Positions 24,544-36,510 are shown, counted from the first letter of the stretch. The stretch: DNA of 64,000 nucleotides from Gonatopus flavifemur (GCA_018340375.1 JAFFJZ010000001.1:55730001-55794000), one strand, 5' to 3'. The notes: generated from the sequence alone by a model not told the origin. Program-made: numbers and translations.

Positions 24544-25163
24544 GATTTGTTGATAACTTTACAATACATTGTTCACATTGTTTTTTCAGCAAGATAAAAA
24601 TTTTCAGTTTATATCCGAATATTCGTTAAAATACAACAGCACTTCCCAAGAAAGTTTTCTCTTGATTTTGGTTGAAAAATAATTGGTTCTTCCCATTCAT
24701 TTTCAGATTAATATAGTGATATAAATCAATGATCGTACTTTATTCATCCTGAACTATCCTCATTGTAAAATACAGATCAATTTAGATGAAACCTCATTAA
24801 AATTTCAATTCGACCTTCAATAAAAAATGAAGACTTATCTATATTATTTCATATAATTTAAGTTTATAAGTGTAAGCACGTTGCCTAGTTTTATCAAGCA
24901 TGATAGAAGTTATTGAACATAATTAACAACTGCATAATACAATTTCCTTCTCATAGAACTTCAACGAAGTTCGATGGGAAGGTTCCATTAATCGACGTCA
25001 ATTTCAATTTTATTGTTAATTTTAGAATTTCTTTGAATTCATGAATTGGGATTTTTGGTTGGTACAATTTATCATCTATATCTATAAATTTGTATGAATA
25101 CACAAGTTTTACTAAGCTACAAAAGCCCGGTAAAAATGTTCATAATTATACATTAATTTATAC

Positions 25164-25388
25164 ACTCACAGAAAGGATTTCTTGAAATGAGAAAATTTTT
25201 CTTGTAGCTGGGACAAAACTCATTTTTTTCTTGAGCCTAGAAAATTTTACTTGAATCAAGGAAAGTTCGTTTTGATTTCAGAAGAAATTTTCCTAATTCA
25301 AGTAAAATTTTCTAGGCTCAAGAAAAAAATGAGTTTTGTCCCAGTGACAAGAAAAATTTCCTCATTCCAAGAAATCCTTTCTGTGAGT
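25164..25388. repeat. 225-bp near-perfect foldback
   Basis: The left arm (about 25164-25265) and right arm (about 25288-25388) are almost exact complements, for example ACTCACAGAAAGGATTTCTT / AAGAAATCCTTTCTGTGAGT and GAGCCTAGAAAATTTTACTT / AAGTAAAATTTTCTAGGCTC. About 100 bp of stem surrounds a roughly 25-nt loop. The low divergence between arms means it is young or kept paired by gene conversion. Confidence 0.9.
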
Positions 25389-25964
25389 ATATATAAATTG
25401 CATCAAATTGTATATAAATTATATGATATAATTTTCATAATTTTGCTGGTTGGGAAGTTTGAAGGGAGTACAAGCGGCCAATTAGCGGCACTAACCAATT
25501 TTTTCAAAACAAACTACACAAAAATGTATGCATTAACCCTCCACAGACTACCTGGGGATCTAAAGAACCAGATAGTTTTTTGTTCTCAAAATTTCTCATG
25601 ATTTTAATGCAAATATGAAGAGAATAGAGATATTCTCCCTTTATTAACACCTCAAAAACTTGTTTCTAAAGGGTATAAGACCGTATGAGAACACTGTAAA
25701 ACATAATCAGAATTTTCCTATACGCAGCATTCGGAAAATTCCGATCATGGGATGGGAAATCAATTTTCGATACATGTACATGAAATTTTCCATAATTTTA
25801 ACTGACAATTCCAAACTTTATGAGATTTCTACTATTATTTTGCAGTAAAATTCCCGACGCATGTATGTGTTAATTACTTTCGAACATTTATGTGAAGTTT
25901 CCCATAGAAATTTTTTACAGTGAAGTTTTCTTGAATAAAAACAATGTAATTATTGTCTCTTTTG

Positions 25965-26610
25965 AGGGGAGGTTCTTATCTAGCGATCCCAAAATAAGGT
26001 GATTTTCTCGAATTTTTTTTTCCTGGAAAGAAGTAAACAAATAACTCGGGGGTTGATACTTGTTGAAACATAAGCACCTGAAAAAACAGTGATCAATCGG
26101 GCGCCAATATAACACTTACAAAAATGATCAGACATCAAAAATCCCAAAATTTGTTTGAAATATATTATATTTGTTGATGGTTATACCAATAAAACCAATG
26201 AAATGTTCAAAATTAAAAAAATGACAGAGATGCAAACTTTTGATAGCGTGTTTTCACCTTTTTTCTCGCTCTTCAAAGTGCCATAAAAAGAAAAAAAAGA
26301 CAAATATCATTTCCATTTAGATTCATCCTCCGATAAATTCAATCAGCTTCAAAATAAACAAAAAAAAGAGCAATCCGTTCGGTAGTTTTTGAGATATCGT
26401 GGAGCCAAACTTGAAGAACATGGTTTCGAGAAAAACGTTTTTGAAATTTCGGGATACGAATCCTTGAACTTGAGAAAATTTCATTCATGTACATTAAGAC
26501 CCATTTGATGAGTTTCAAATAACTCGAGTTCTTAATTTACTTCCTTCTTGAGAAAAAAAAATCCGAGAAAATCACCTTATTTCGGAATTCGCTTGACGAG
26601 AACCTCCCCT
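25965..26610. mobile_element. TIR element family A, uninterrupted copy (A1)
   Basis: Ends are GGGGAGGTTCT on the left and AGAACCTCCCC on the right, continuing as AAATAAGGTGATTTTCTCG and CGAGAAAATCACCTTATTT. About 646 bp, no intact ORF. Its middle contains GAAATATATTATATTTGTTG, the exact empty site of the insertion in the second copy (41650-44292), so A1 is the reference for reading that nest. Confidence 0.8.
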
Positions 26611-27386
26611 TCAAGTGAAATTAAGAGTAGCCTTTGGAGGATTAATTCAAAATATCTTTCTACGCAGCACTTTTTGAGACACCGAAGAAGTGCTGTGCAG
26701 AGAGATATTCCCAGTCAACGCACGCATTTTTTAGTAGTTGATCTCGAAAAAATTGGCTAAAGTACCACCGTTCTGCTCGTCTCACGTTAAGTATTCTTTC
26801 AACCCCAACATGCTGGAGTGTAATTAAAGACGCCCTTCTCTTTGGATCATGGACTTTTCATCAATCATCTTCGTTTGAAAACAATTGTTTGTATCTCAAT
26901 TCCAGCGTAATTACACTTCCATTTTCACACGTTTTATAGATACTCTTAATTAATTTCTGTTTTAATGAAGTGTTATTATGAGGTATCAAACATCTACCCT
27001 ATTATCGTGAACATCCCAGCTGGTTGATTCAGATATCGCAATTGAAAGAACTAGACAGCCGATGACTTAATGAACATTACGACGATAAGAATGCTGGGTC
27101 AGTAATTCATAAGAAGGAATCGATAGTCGATTTATCTCTTCTTGCACCGAGGCATGAAAAATTGCAGAGAGAATTTGCTGCGAGAATCATAAATTATTGA
27201 ATTTGATGAGTCGTATCTTTTGATATTATCTCCCCTTTTATACGTCTAATTTTCATAATCTTCGGTTTAAATACTTGAGTCTTTGTATCTATTGGAAATT
27301 AAAGTTAGATTTTTTATGTGCGTAGTCAGCGCGTTATTACGTACATGGAAAATTTTGTGGCATTAATTTGTGTATTCATATCCAAG

Positions 27387-27573
27387 TACACGCAGAGAAT
27401 TTTGTAGTATCGATTACTATAATTCTTTTGCAATGTTGGACTATACCGACACTGTGACCGAAATCTCTCAACGTTGATTTTTAAATACTTCGGGAGCATC
27501 TCTTTTCACAAAAAACATAGTAATATTCAATACATTTTTGTTACAATTTATACCACAAAATTTTCTCCGTGTA
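27387..27573. mobile_element. CACGGAG-type MITE family B, short copy
   Basis: Ends TACACGCAGAGAATTTTGTA and ACAAAATTTTCTCCGTGTA, 187 bp. The inside matches the 300-bp copy at 42641-42940 (TTGGACTATACCGACACT, ACACAGTAATATTCAA-like segments), but about 110 central bases of the longer copy are absent here. Confidence 0.75.
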
Positions 27574-27791
27574 GGAATTTCATAGAAGCATCGATGCATT
27601 TTACGCATAAATGCACGGAAAAAAAGGAAAACTTGCGTTAACTACTTTTCGCAGGTGGTTGAAAATCGACTAAGATATACTGTTCAAATAACGTGAGTTT
27701 TATTAATACTACACTGTTAAAAATTTCTTGAGTTTTCATTCATTTTCCAAGTACACTTGTGAATTAAATTTTTAATTCTTGGTGATTGAAT

Positions 27792-28370
27792 CAGGGTTGG
27801 TCCGAAAAAACCCGACCCGGTTTTACCCACCGGGTTTTTTCAAGTAAAACCCACTCGAAAAAACCCGAAAAAACCCAGTCAAAAACCCACTGAAAATAAT
27901 TATTGATTGATGGCTTAAAGAACAATAAAATGAAATTCCCTGAACAGCATTAAATTTTTTTATTGAATATATAATCTAAAAAGTGTGCTTATATACTTGA
28001 TATGTCTATCTCACCATTCATTTTGATCAGTAGGAGTATTATGATACCTATACAATTGGACTAATTTGGTAGCTTTTTCTACACCTAATCTATTCCGTAC
28101 ATTGGACCATACGTGTCCGAAAGTTGAAAAAACTCTTTCTAGTCCCGCTGAACTCGGTGGAATACTCAACAGTTGGTAGCAAAATTCACAGAATCCGTTC
28201 GGGAGTTTATGTGTAGTATTAGTTCTGGCTCTCATCAGTTTCCACCATTTATTGGGAGTGTTTTCATATAATTTTTCAACTTCTGCTCGAAACATTGAAG
28301 TAGGATATAAATTATCATCTTCGATCTTGAACGCGATCATTGCTCCTAAAAATTACTGGTTTTTTTCATT
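27792..28370 (-). pseudogene. hAT-family transposase remnant, C-terminal part
   Basis: A minus-strand frame at 28340-28011 (109 residues) ends with the hAT dimerisation region: LPNGFCEFCYQLLSIPPSSA, followed by GLERVFSTFGHVWSNVRNRL and a short tail. The S-S-A-x-x-E-R-x-F-S-x-x-G block is the family signature. On its downstream side the DNA reaches CAGGGTTGG at 27792, which looks like a hAT terminal repeat, then CCGGG/AAACCC-rich subterminal repeats (27805-27895). No matching right end or N-terminal transposase was found, so the element is truncated. Confidence 0.8.
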
Positions 28371-28686
28371 AGATGAGGGATATACTTGAAATGAAAACAC
28401 AAATTGTTGCAAAAAAGCAGTACTTTCCCATACTTAGAAGTTTGAAAATCTAAACTAGTGCGAATTCATCCAAAACAGCGCAGCTAACACAAATTATCAA
28501 TTTGAAATTATGAAAACTTCTCAAATACCTTTTGAATAGTCTCCTTTATGCGACTAACAATGAGTTCAGTATAAATTCAATGAATTCAAAATGACCACTC
28601 GCTGAATGCCCGAAGGATTTATTATGGAGCAGAAAAAAAATTTGGGTTTGTACATAATCTATTCGCGGTAACAGTGAACATTCAAA

Positions 28687-28850
28687 TGAACCTGAAACTA
28701 GCAGTCATCAAGCTAGCAGCCGATTGTTGTAACCCTTAAAGATTAAGAATTGATTAAGTGACTTCCAACTAAGCAGTTTTGCTACTGAAATACTTGATAA
28801 AATGATTCTATCAAAAGTTATATCAATTGGCTGCTAGTTCTAGTTTCATC
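28687..28850. mobile_element. MITE family L, copy 2
   Basis: CCTGAAACTAGCAG and CTAGCAGCCGATTGTTGTAA on the left oppose TATATCAATTGGCTGCTAGT and CTAGTTTCATC on the right. The inside shares CTATCAAAAGTTAT with the other copies. Confidence 0.6.
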
Positions 28851-29279
28851 ATTCCGGTGTAGGAAAGAGTTGTTAGATGGAATTATAGACGGTAGCGAAA
28901 AAATTACAATTCACCATTGAAAAACTCGAGGTGCAACGTTGTTGCGCTGAGCATACGTGTCCAAAACCTAGTAGAAATCATTATAGGCAGACTAGGCGTA
29001 TCCCTGGCCCTCATATGAACCAGTGAACTGCCTACACTATTAGAAATGTTTGTGAATTTCATAACTATCCTTAAACATTTGTACATTGAATTGAACAGCT
29101 TTATATGAATCCCAGTTTATTGTACATTTGTACATTGATTGATAATGCAATTGGCATAATCGGCATTCAGATGTTCAGATTCAATGTACAAATTTATATG
29201 AAAAAAACTTCCAAATCTGGCACATGAAATTTAACACACATATTTCTGACAGTATTACATTATTTCTACCAGGAAAATC

Positions 29280-29482
29280 GATGAAGCTGAAACTAGCGGC
29301 CAGAAGTTTTGGCAGCCAATTGATGTAACTTGTGATAGAATTATTTTATCAAGTACTTCCGTGGCAAAAATGCTTAGTTGAAACCAACTTCTCCAATTCC
29401 TGATATAAAAGATATTCGAATCAAGTTCAATCAAAAGTTACAACAATCGGCTGCTAGCTTTGGGCTGTCAGTTTCAGCTTCA
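29280..29482. mobile_element. MITE family L, copy 3
   Basis: GATGAAGCTGAAACTAGCGG on the left opposes CTGTCAGTTTCAGCTTCA on the right; the inner segments TTGATGTAACTTGTGATAGA and TCAAAAGTTACAACAATCGG are also complementary. About 200 bp. Confidence 0.7.
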
Positions 29483-32133
29483 CGGGAAATTGATAGAAAA
29501 ATTTTCGGGGATTTCTTTTTTTTACCGTCAAAGTTATTCATGTTATTGGGGTATTCACCCTTTACTTTTTGGTTTTTGGATTTTCATATTTTGTGAAAAG
29601 AATCAATTATTTTTACAACAATTTATATCGAAATTATACAAAATGTTCTTGGGTTTTCATTGATTTTTATATAAGCTCAATTGAAATTCGATATCAATCC
29701 TTTTTAGATCGCTCATCTCTAACGTAATTTGGATTCAATCAGATGGCCCTTTCAGTTGCTCCCAATGATTATTCTTCAGAAATGATGAGTCCATTCATAC
29801 CACATCTTTAGCCTCGAACAATGAGCATTTCATTCGAAAATCTTAGTATTTTTTATAAAATCGTATCTGAGCACTATCACTCCAAAAGAATTCGAAAACA
29901 TTTCTCAAGAGTTCGTAAGAACTCTTTCCGAATGCTTTTGGAGTCTGTGTACTATTTGCGGGAAGTTACAAGTTTTGGAACTCATGAAAAGTTTTGAAAG
30001 AAAGTCTTGGAAGTTCTTAGCAGGATCGCAACAAAGAAAAGTATGAATTTTTTTTGTAGTGAAGTATTCAAATTGGAAAAAGCTGCGAGTTCAAAAATAT
30101 TCACATGGAGTTGAAATACATTCCTTATATGAGGCATAAAAGTAGGCTGTGCTGTTTAACGAATGGATGAGTGTTTTTGGAGAACCTGTAGCGAGGTGTT
30201 TTTATAGCGTATAAATTATCCCAAAAAAGGAACATTGGAATGTGTACAAAAACTGTGCTGAAATTAGTATCGAATATTGTATTTCCTTTGAAACTTATTT
30301 TAGATAGTATTGAAAACATACTATATTGCATACGTTAACATAATATGTTTACAGTGAAAATTATTACGTTGAATATGAATGCCAAAGCATTGGAAGTTCT
30401 TAGTATTTCATTCAAAGATTAGATAGCGATAATTAGAATATTTGAATAGTTTGAAGTTGTTTATCAAACAAATACGGTGGTTCATCGAGATTAATTATAT
30501 ATGTAATAGTAGAAATTAGTTTGTTTTAAAGTTTCTTTTCAATTTGTATCCATTACATGTTCATGGATTAAATTTGATATCCTGAAACTTGAAGTTTCGT
30601 TCGGAGGGAAACTTTTTATTATTCTATCCGAAGGGAAATGCATTTTTGAAACAATAAAAAAATCGAAACTTATGAAATTTTCAGGTTGGAACGTGGTACA
30701 AGTAAAATAGATTCTTGGTAAAATGATCTATCTCGATGGAAGGTGATGTTAGTTATTCCACGTAGAAACCTGTTTACCCGCCTTATTTCTAGCTGCAGTT
30801 GAAATTCGAGTGCATTGAAAGGAAAATTTATTTGAATCTCGATAGTATTCATTTTGTGTATGTGGGCTGCAATGATAAATGAAATACAACAATACGAGAC
30901 CTAATTTCGTCAATAGTAATGAAGCTATTTGTATATACATATTTTTTTTTGCAGCAATAAACTCAGTACCGACACATTCTCGTCTTTTGATGGAATTCTA
31001 CAATGTCAATATGTATATTAACTCTGGTTCGGTACTGACGCAGTTTTGCTCTCTTAACAATTGAGTTTCCTTTGAATAGTAAAGAGTTAATTAGTACTTT
31101 CTGAAGTTCATTGAATAATTGATTTCAATGGAAAAACAGTAATCACCCTCTAAATAAAACTCCAACCATTGACCGATTGTTGTAACTTTTGACAGAACTT
31201 CATTTCAATATTCTTAATATTAGAAATCGATTGAAGGACTTTAGACTTTGCGTTGATAAAATACCTCTATCAAAAGTTACATTTAAATTCAATCAAACCT
31301 TTGTACAGGGTTGAATATGTTCTATCATTTCTTCTTCGAATACCTAAATTCTGTAATAAATCTCTGTCTTTTCAGAAGTCTGTTTGATCAACATGATTCC
31401 ATTAACGAACAGTTTTTCATTTTAAGTGAGTCTCTATTAAGAAGCGTGTGTTTGAATACTAGAAAGGTGCGTTCAGAGATTTCCTAAGCCAGTCACTGAT
31501 CATAAGTAAAATTAATGCTCCAGCTCACCTCTGATGACTGAAATCCTTCACGACTATGCATTTTGCGCATACGATAACGAACAGAAGTGTTTAATCATTG
31601 CCCGATGATTGCATTTTTATTAGTGTCGTTTGATATGCGTCATGAATTTTATTTGTTCTTTACTTTTCAGATGTTCATAATTTTTTTCTATCATTAATTC
31701 CACATCAATGTTGCGTACGATGATATGAAAACTACTCGAACCTTTTCTGCTTTTTTACTTTACAGCTGCTCAAATATTTCAACAAACAATTCTATCAAAA
31801 GTTACATCAATCCGCCGCTAGTTTCGATTTCATCGTTGAAGATCCTGCAACTGTTTATGAAGCTGAAGCTAATGTGAATTTGAATTTTTCTTATATACAT
31901 ATTTTCAGAGATTGTGATTCAAAAATTTCATTAGGGCCGGATTCTCCATTCTACGACAATTCGACGATGAGTTAGAGTCCACGTTTGCTGGCCGAAATCT
32001 GCTAGCTTCAGATTCATTAACTGTTCTCATGGTCTCTTTTTATAATAATAGCATAGGGTCTGAGTACTTTCCATAGGAAAAATCTCGTTAATTCTCAACC
32101 CTAGAAGAAATACTCTAGGAATTCACGAGTTTG

Positions 32134-32377
32134 TACACGGAAGAAAGAAAACATTACTGGTTACTGTGAATGACAGTGATCGGTTGAAAAACAAATGAAA
32201 ACACGCTTGGATAATGAGGATTGGCGTGATCACAGTGATGGGTATTGTAATGAAATTCGTCAGTGCTGACTGGACAGTAATGAGGACTGAGAAACGCAGT
32301 ACTGCATGGAATGAATTTGAGTTTAAATGTATTTTTGTGATTCACAGTAACCATTGCTGTTTTCTTTTTTCCGTGTA
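32134..32377. mobile_element. foldback element with TACACGGAA ends
   Basis: Ends TACACGGAAGAAAGAAAACA and TTTTCTTTTTTCCGTGTA, continuing as TGGTTACTGTGAAT / ATTCACAGTAACCA. 244 bp. It belongs to the broad CACGG(A/G)A superfamily of TA-flanked elements in this window, with its own interior. Confidence 0.75.
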
Positions 32378-32624
32378 CCTCATGGATGGCGAAAGCATCT
32401 CAACTAGGGAATTATCTTGTTCCCGAATACCAACAAACAATGTGATTTTCAGTGAAGTGTTATTCAAATTCCCCTAGTTTCGAATTTGATGCTATATTGA
32501 AGTACTTTTTTAGTAGTGACATCTTGATGAGGAGTTGAACGGAAGAACATAATTCTCTGTGGCACACGGGAAAAATTCCACTCGAGAATAACAGAGTTTT
32601 CCTTATTTTTTTTTCAGTAAATCA

Positions 32625-32855
32625 TACACACAGAAAACAGATGTGTTGAAAAATTTATTGAGGATCAGCGCCAGTCTGTGACAGATAGAGTTTTGACTTG
32701 AATTTACTTTTTAAAACTCCCATAATTAGATGTATTTCTACAAGAAATTATGGTACTTTTGAAGCTATATTCAGGTAAATAATTTCATTCATCACAGATT
32801 GGCGCTGATCCTCAATGAATTATGGGACTTTTAAAAATATATTTTTCTACGTGTA
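32625..32855. mobile_element. foldback element with TACACACAGAAAA ends
   Basis: Besides the outer ends (TACACACAGAAAA and TTTTTCTACGTGTA) it has a strong inner pair, ATTGAGGATCAGCGCCAGTC and its diverged complement, plus CTGTGACAG / CATCACAGA. About 230 bp. Confidence 0.65.
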
Positions 32856-32946
32856 AACAGGAAGATACGGGAAATTACAAATACCGTAGAAAAACTATTC
32901 AATAGAATTGAAACTTTACACGCTGAACGTTAAATTTTATGAAGCG

Positions 32947-33320
32947 TACACTGAGAGAAAAAATTTGCTGACGCAGCAAATCGAGGTATCATATATAGAA
33001 TAGCAAAATTTTTTGCTGACCTAGCTAAAAATTGGCTCTAACAGCAATCGTGTCAGCTACGACAGCAATTTTTTAGCTGTGGCAGCAAAAAATGTTTGTT
33101 CCGCCAGCAAATTTTCAGTATTATATACAGAATAGCAAACAAATTTTGCTAGGATAGCAAACATTTTTTGCTGCCACAGTTAAAAATTTGCTGTCGCAGC
33201 TAACAAGATTGCTGGAACAGCAAATAGTTTGCTGTCACAGCAAAAAATTCGCTGCTCTGGCAAAAGGAACCCAGCAAAAGTAGATTTCGCTGCCACAGCG
33301 AATTCCTTTTTCTCCGTGTA
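32947..33320. mobile_element. word-array foldback built from AGCAAA / TTTGCTG
   Basis: Ends TACACTGAGAGAAAAAATTT and CCTTTTTCTCCGTGTA. The roughly 370-bp interior is a dense, irregular series of TTTGCTG, CAGCAAA and CAGCTAA words separated by 10-25 bp, so nearly any part can pair with many others. A related word array with AGCTAA dominates the elements at 41666-42123 and 49933-50080. Confidence 0.75.
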
Positions 33321-33503
33321 TAGTGAAATTTTGCTATTCATTTTACAAACCTTCTTGTTTGTGGTTCAGCAATGAAAATAAGAAAGAATCTTACATTTTT
33401 TTTCTCCGTGTAGCCACTTTGTGTATTCAATATTTGAATAGCCAAAAATATTGCAACAATGACTCTTCTTACCACAACTAAAACACAGCTAATATATCTG
33501 ATT

Positions 33504-33708
33504 TATGAAGCTGAAACTAGCAGCTATGAAGCTAACAGCTGATGGTTGTCATTCTTAATTAAACGTTGTTGACGTTTTGCTTTCACCAGAAATCGATCAA
33601 ATAGCATTTCACTAAACGTTCCAGATGCTTGAATTCTCGAAGAAAGTTTTTTTATAAAAAGTTACGACAATCGGCTGTTAAGTTTACGGCTGCCAGTTTC
33701 AGTTTCAT
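33504..33708. mobile_element. MITE family L, copy 4
   Basis: ATGAAGCTGAAACTAGCAGC on the left opposes GGCTGCCAGTTTCAGTTTCAT on the right. The interior (AATCGATCAAATAGCATTTC, ACTAAACGTTCCAGATGCTT) matches copy 1 closely, making copies 1 and 4 the most similar pair. Confidence 0.75.
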
Positions 33709-33863
33709 GGGGATTCAGGTGCCATTTAAGTGCTATTTAAATACATAAGTTCTGAATTACATATTAAAATCATTCCATTGATTCACCCGATTGGAAAAAT
33801 GTTGAAAATTATATACAAATTCAATAAAATCTATACATAATTTTGAAAATTTTCCCACTCGGG

Positions 33864-34116
33864 TACACGGAGACAAAAATATACTACTTTTTCCTATTTT
33901 GCTTGGTAAATCAGAAACAGGAAGGTTTGTAAAATGGATTTTCATATAAAAATACGGGAGATTAAAATTTCAATCCTACCACTATTTTTTTTCACCATAT
34001 TCGTAATCTTTCGTATTTTTGTGTAAGAATTCATTTTAGAAAACCTTCCTGTTTCTAGTTCACTAAGGAAAATAACGAAAATTCTTATACTTTCAAGCGA
34101 CATTTTTCTCCGTGTA
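33864..34116. mobile_element. foldback element with TACACGGAGA ends
   Basis: Ends TACACGGAGACAAAAATATA and CATTTTTCTCCGTGTA; an inner pair GAAACAGGAAGGTTTGTAAA / TTTTAGAAAACCTTCCTGTTTC is well kept. About 253 bp. A simple AT repeat follows at 34147-34172. Confidence 0.75.
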
Positions 34117-35668
34117 CATTCAAGCTTTTTTACTTCAACTCTTTCCCACGGAGATATATATATATATATTTTTTTTTTCTTCTTTATATTCACTGTTCAA
34201 CAGTAGTTTATAGGGAAGAAAAAAGATACTATATACATCGATACTCCAGGGTTGTTGAGATCAATGAATTTGAATTATGCGATATCTCCAATTCCGAGAT
34301 AGCGGATCTAATTATCTTTAAAACGATTTGGAGGGAAATGAACGTTGACACAGTATCACAATATTTTCGATTTCCCTCCATCCTGTAATGAATTTGCACT
34401 TGAAAAAGCTTCCAAGTGAAATATTCGCACGTATTACATTTATTCTGTACATTCCATTGAACAGAGTTTACAATTTAATTATCTTGACGATGTTCGAGTA
34501 CGGATGCAAGTTATGAAACTCGTAATTACAATCTTCCTCTGCTATTCTTTGGTCTCTACCTATCGAGAACTGCGCGACTGATTTTCTTGATTCTTCACTT
34601 TTCAAAGCTACGATACATATTTTCCGAGGTGTTTTATGAATAGAAAATTATTGAAATAACGATCATTCACACCACATTAAGACAATTCTAACAATGAAAA
34701 ATCATGTGTAATTTACCAGAAAATTTTAGCTCTGTCTTTTTATGAATCTGTTCATATTTTTCATCCTTGATTTTTTACAAATCGAAATTCGCAAAAATAC
34801 AGAATTATGTGGTGTAATCCGGGATGATCGGCAACCGTAATTATGAGTGTTATTCATGCATTGAGAAAAAGTTTCACACACCTAATTACGTGTAATTAAG
34901 GAAAAAGAATTTAATTACGAGTTGGTTAGGAACTAATTAGTTTATTTGGAAATCTGAAACAAAAGGGTTGCTTACTTTTTCAATTTTATATAATTTGGAA
35001 ATATAATCAAAATTGAAACCACCACTGAAGTGACTTTGGACAGAATAGCGTGATTTCATTGATATTATTCACGTGTCGAAGTTTGAATGTACTAAATCGT
35101 ATGCCACTGCACAAATTTATTCTACGACCAAAATCGAGCAACTCTTCTGTTTGGCTTTAAGATCTTATTCAAAGCTTAGTTTCATTTATTTTAGTAAGTA
35201 AGTTAGTAACAATTATTTTCTTTACATAAGATACCTTCTCTTTACAAATAGAATATCATAAAAACGCAGAGAAGTGTTTTCCAATTCTGAGAATGAGATA
35301 ATAAGAAAGAGAAGAGAGAGAGAGAAAGCTGTTCTCGAATTGCGGGGTACCTTCGAACGTTATTGTGTAATAACGATCTTTTGTAATTCTTCTCATGTAA
35401 TGTCTCTGATTACACTTGAATTTATGTAGAAATTTAGCTAATTAAGGGTACAGATGTATGTGTTGTATAATATTAAAATACTAAATAACTTTATAAAATT
35501 CGGAAAAAAATGAATGGAAGTTATCTGCAAGGAGTTTGTGCTGTGCAGATCTTTGAATCCATTAAAAAGTAATTATTACATTATATTCAATTAAATTTAT
35601 GATCTTTCAAGTGCTATCTTTGTGGAATAACCATACTATTGCAAACATTTTTTATGCATAATTCTTAA

Positions 35669-35910
35669 ACCCTTTCCGACACTTTGTCCATATATGGATA
35701 TATATATATATATAATGGAACAATGTTTTCTAATGCGTTAGTGACTGTGGAATGTAGAATAATCATGTACAATAGCTTTATCCCTGATAAAATTCTAGTC
35801 AATGTATTGGCAACAGGAGAAAATAACTCCAATTGAGTTGATTGATCTCCAAGGTGCCTTTAAAAGCTTTAGAACACATCACCTCGAATGTAGGCTGGTA
35901 TCCAAAAGGG
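35669..35910. mobile_element. TTAA-flanked MITE, copy 2 (opposite orientation to copy 1)
   Basis: Homologous to 15340-15571 on the other strand: both share ACTAGAATTTTATCAGGG and a CCATATATGG next to the CCCTTTCCGACACT end. TTAA lies at 35665-35668 and 35911-35914. An AT microsatellite has expanded beside the palindrome, and the second terminus is degraded to CCAAAAGGG. Confidence 0.7.
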
Positions 35911-36221
35911 TTAAAATAGGATACTGCACAGTTGAAACGCACAGTTGCATTGTAAAAAATTTGAATGGAAACCTTGTATATTGTAACTGAAAGCTTTCCA
36001 TACGCTGGAAAATCCTTTCATCCTTATTGATTGGAGATTATTTCTGATAAACTGATTGGAAATGCTATACAAAATTGAAAAAAATGAGAATATTATACTT
36101 CGAGTGAACCTTTCTCTTCTATGAAGATACATAAACCAATTTTTATAACCAGTCCAAATTACATCAACACATAGATGACAAAAAAAAATTAATGTATCCG
36201 TTTTGTTCGTTTGATTTGCAG

Positions 36222-36304
36222 ATCGTTCGCCATCATACATGGACAATGATGAAAATACCATTGCTCAACAGCTGTTGGTGGACGTGTCTAAGGCGCATAC
36301 TTAG
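36222..36304 (+). other. possible leader exon with a short ORF ending at its last codon
   Basis: Bounded by a good acceptor (TTTGATTTGCAG at 36221) and a good donor (TAG followed by GTGAAA at 36305). One frame reads RSPSYMDNDENTIAQQLLVD and then VSKAHT with a TAG that coincides with the exon end; an internal ATG at 36239 could open it as a 21-codon upstream ORF. It lies 206 bp upstream of the main start at 36511. It may be an untranslated exon of that gene or a chance match. Confidence 0.3.
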
Positions 36305-36510
36305 GTGAAAGGATTAATAGACGTATGGGTAGAAGAAACTCCTTCTGGTTATCATATACTGGGTGTCCTTTCTCTAACCGAGTGACATCTTTGAATATTG
36401 TGAGGTGAAAACTGTGTGCACAGTTTTTATTTTGCCTCACATTTCTCTTCATATTTCAAATAAAATTCGCCATACTATGACAACTTGGAAATTTTGAAAA
36501 TATCATCACG

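Larger units (their letters stand above)
22919..36221. other. 13-kb repeat-rich non-coding stretch
   Basis: No coding exon of a host gene was recognised on either strand. It may be the first intron of the gene that starts translation at 36511. It contains many small inverted-repeat elements (listed separately), a hAT transposase remnant near 27.8-28.4 kb, simple repeats such as GA-rich 35305-35330, and a TTAA-flanked MITE at 35669-35910. Confidence 0.5.
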
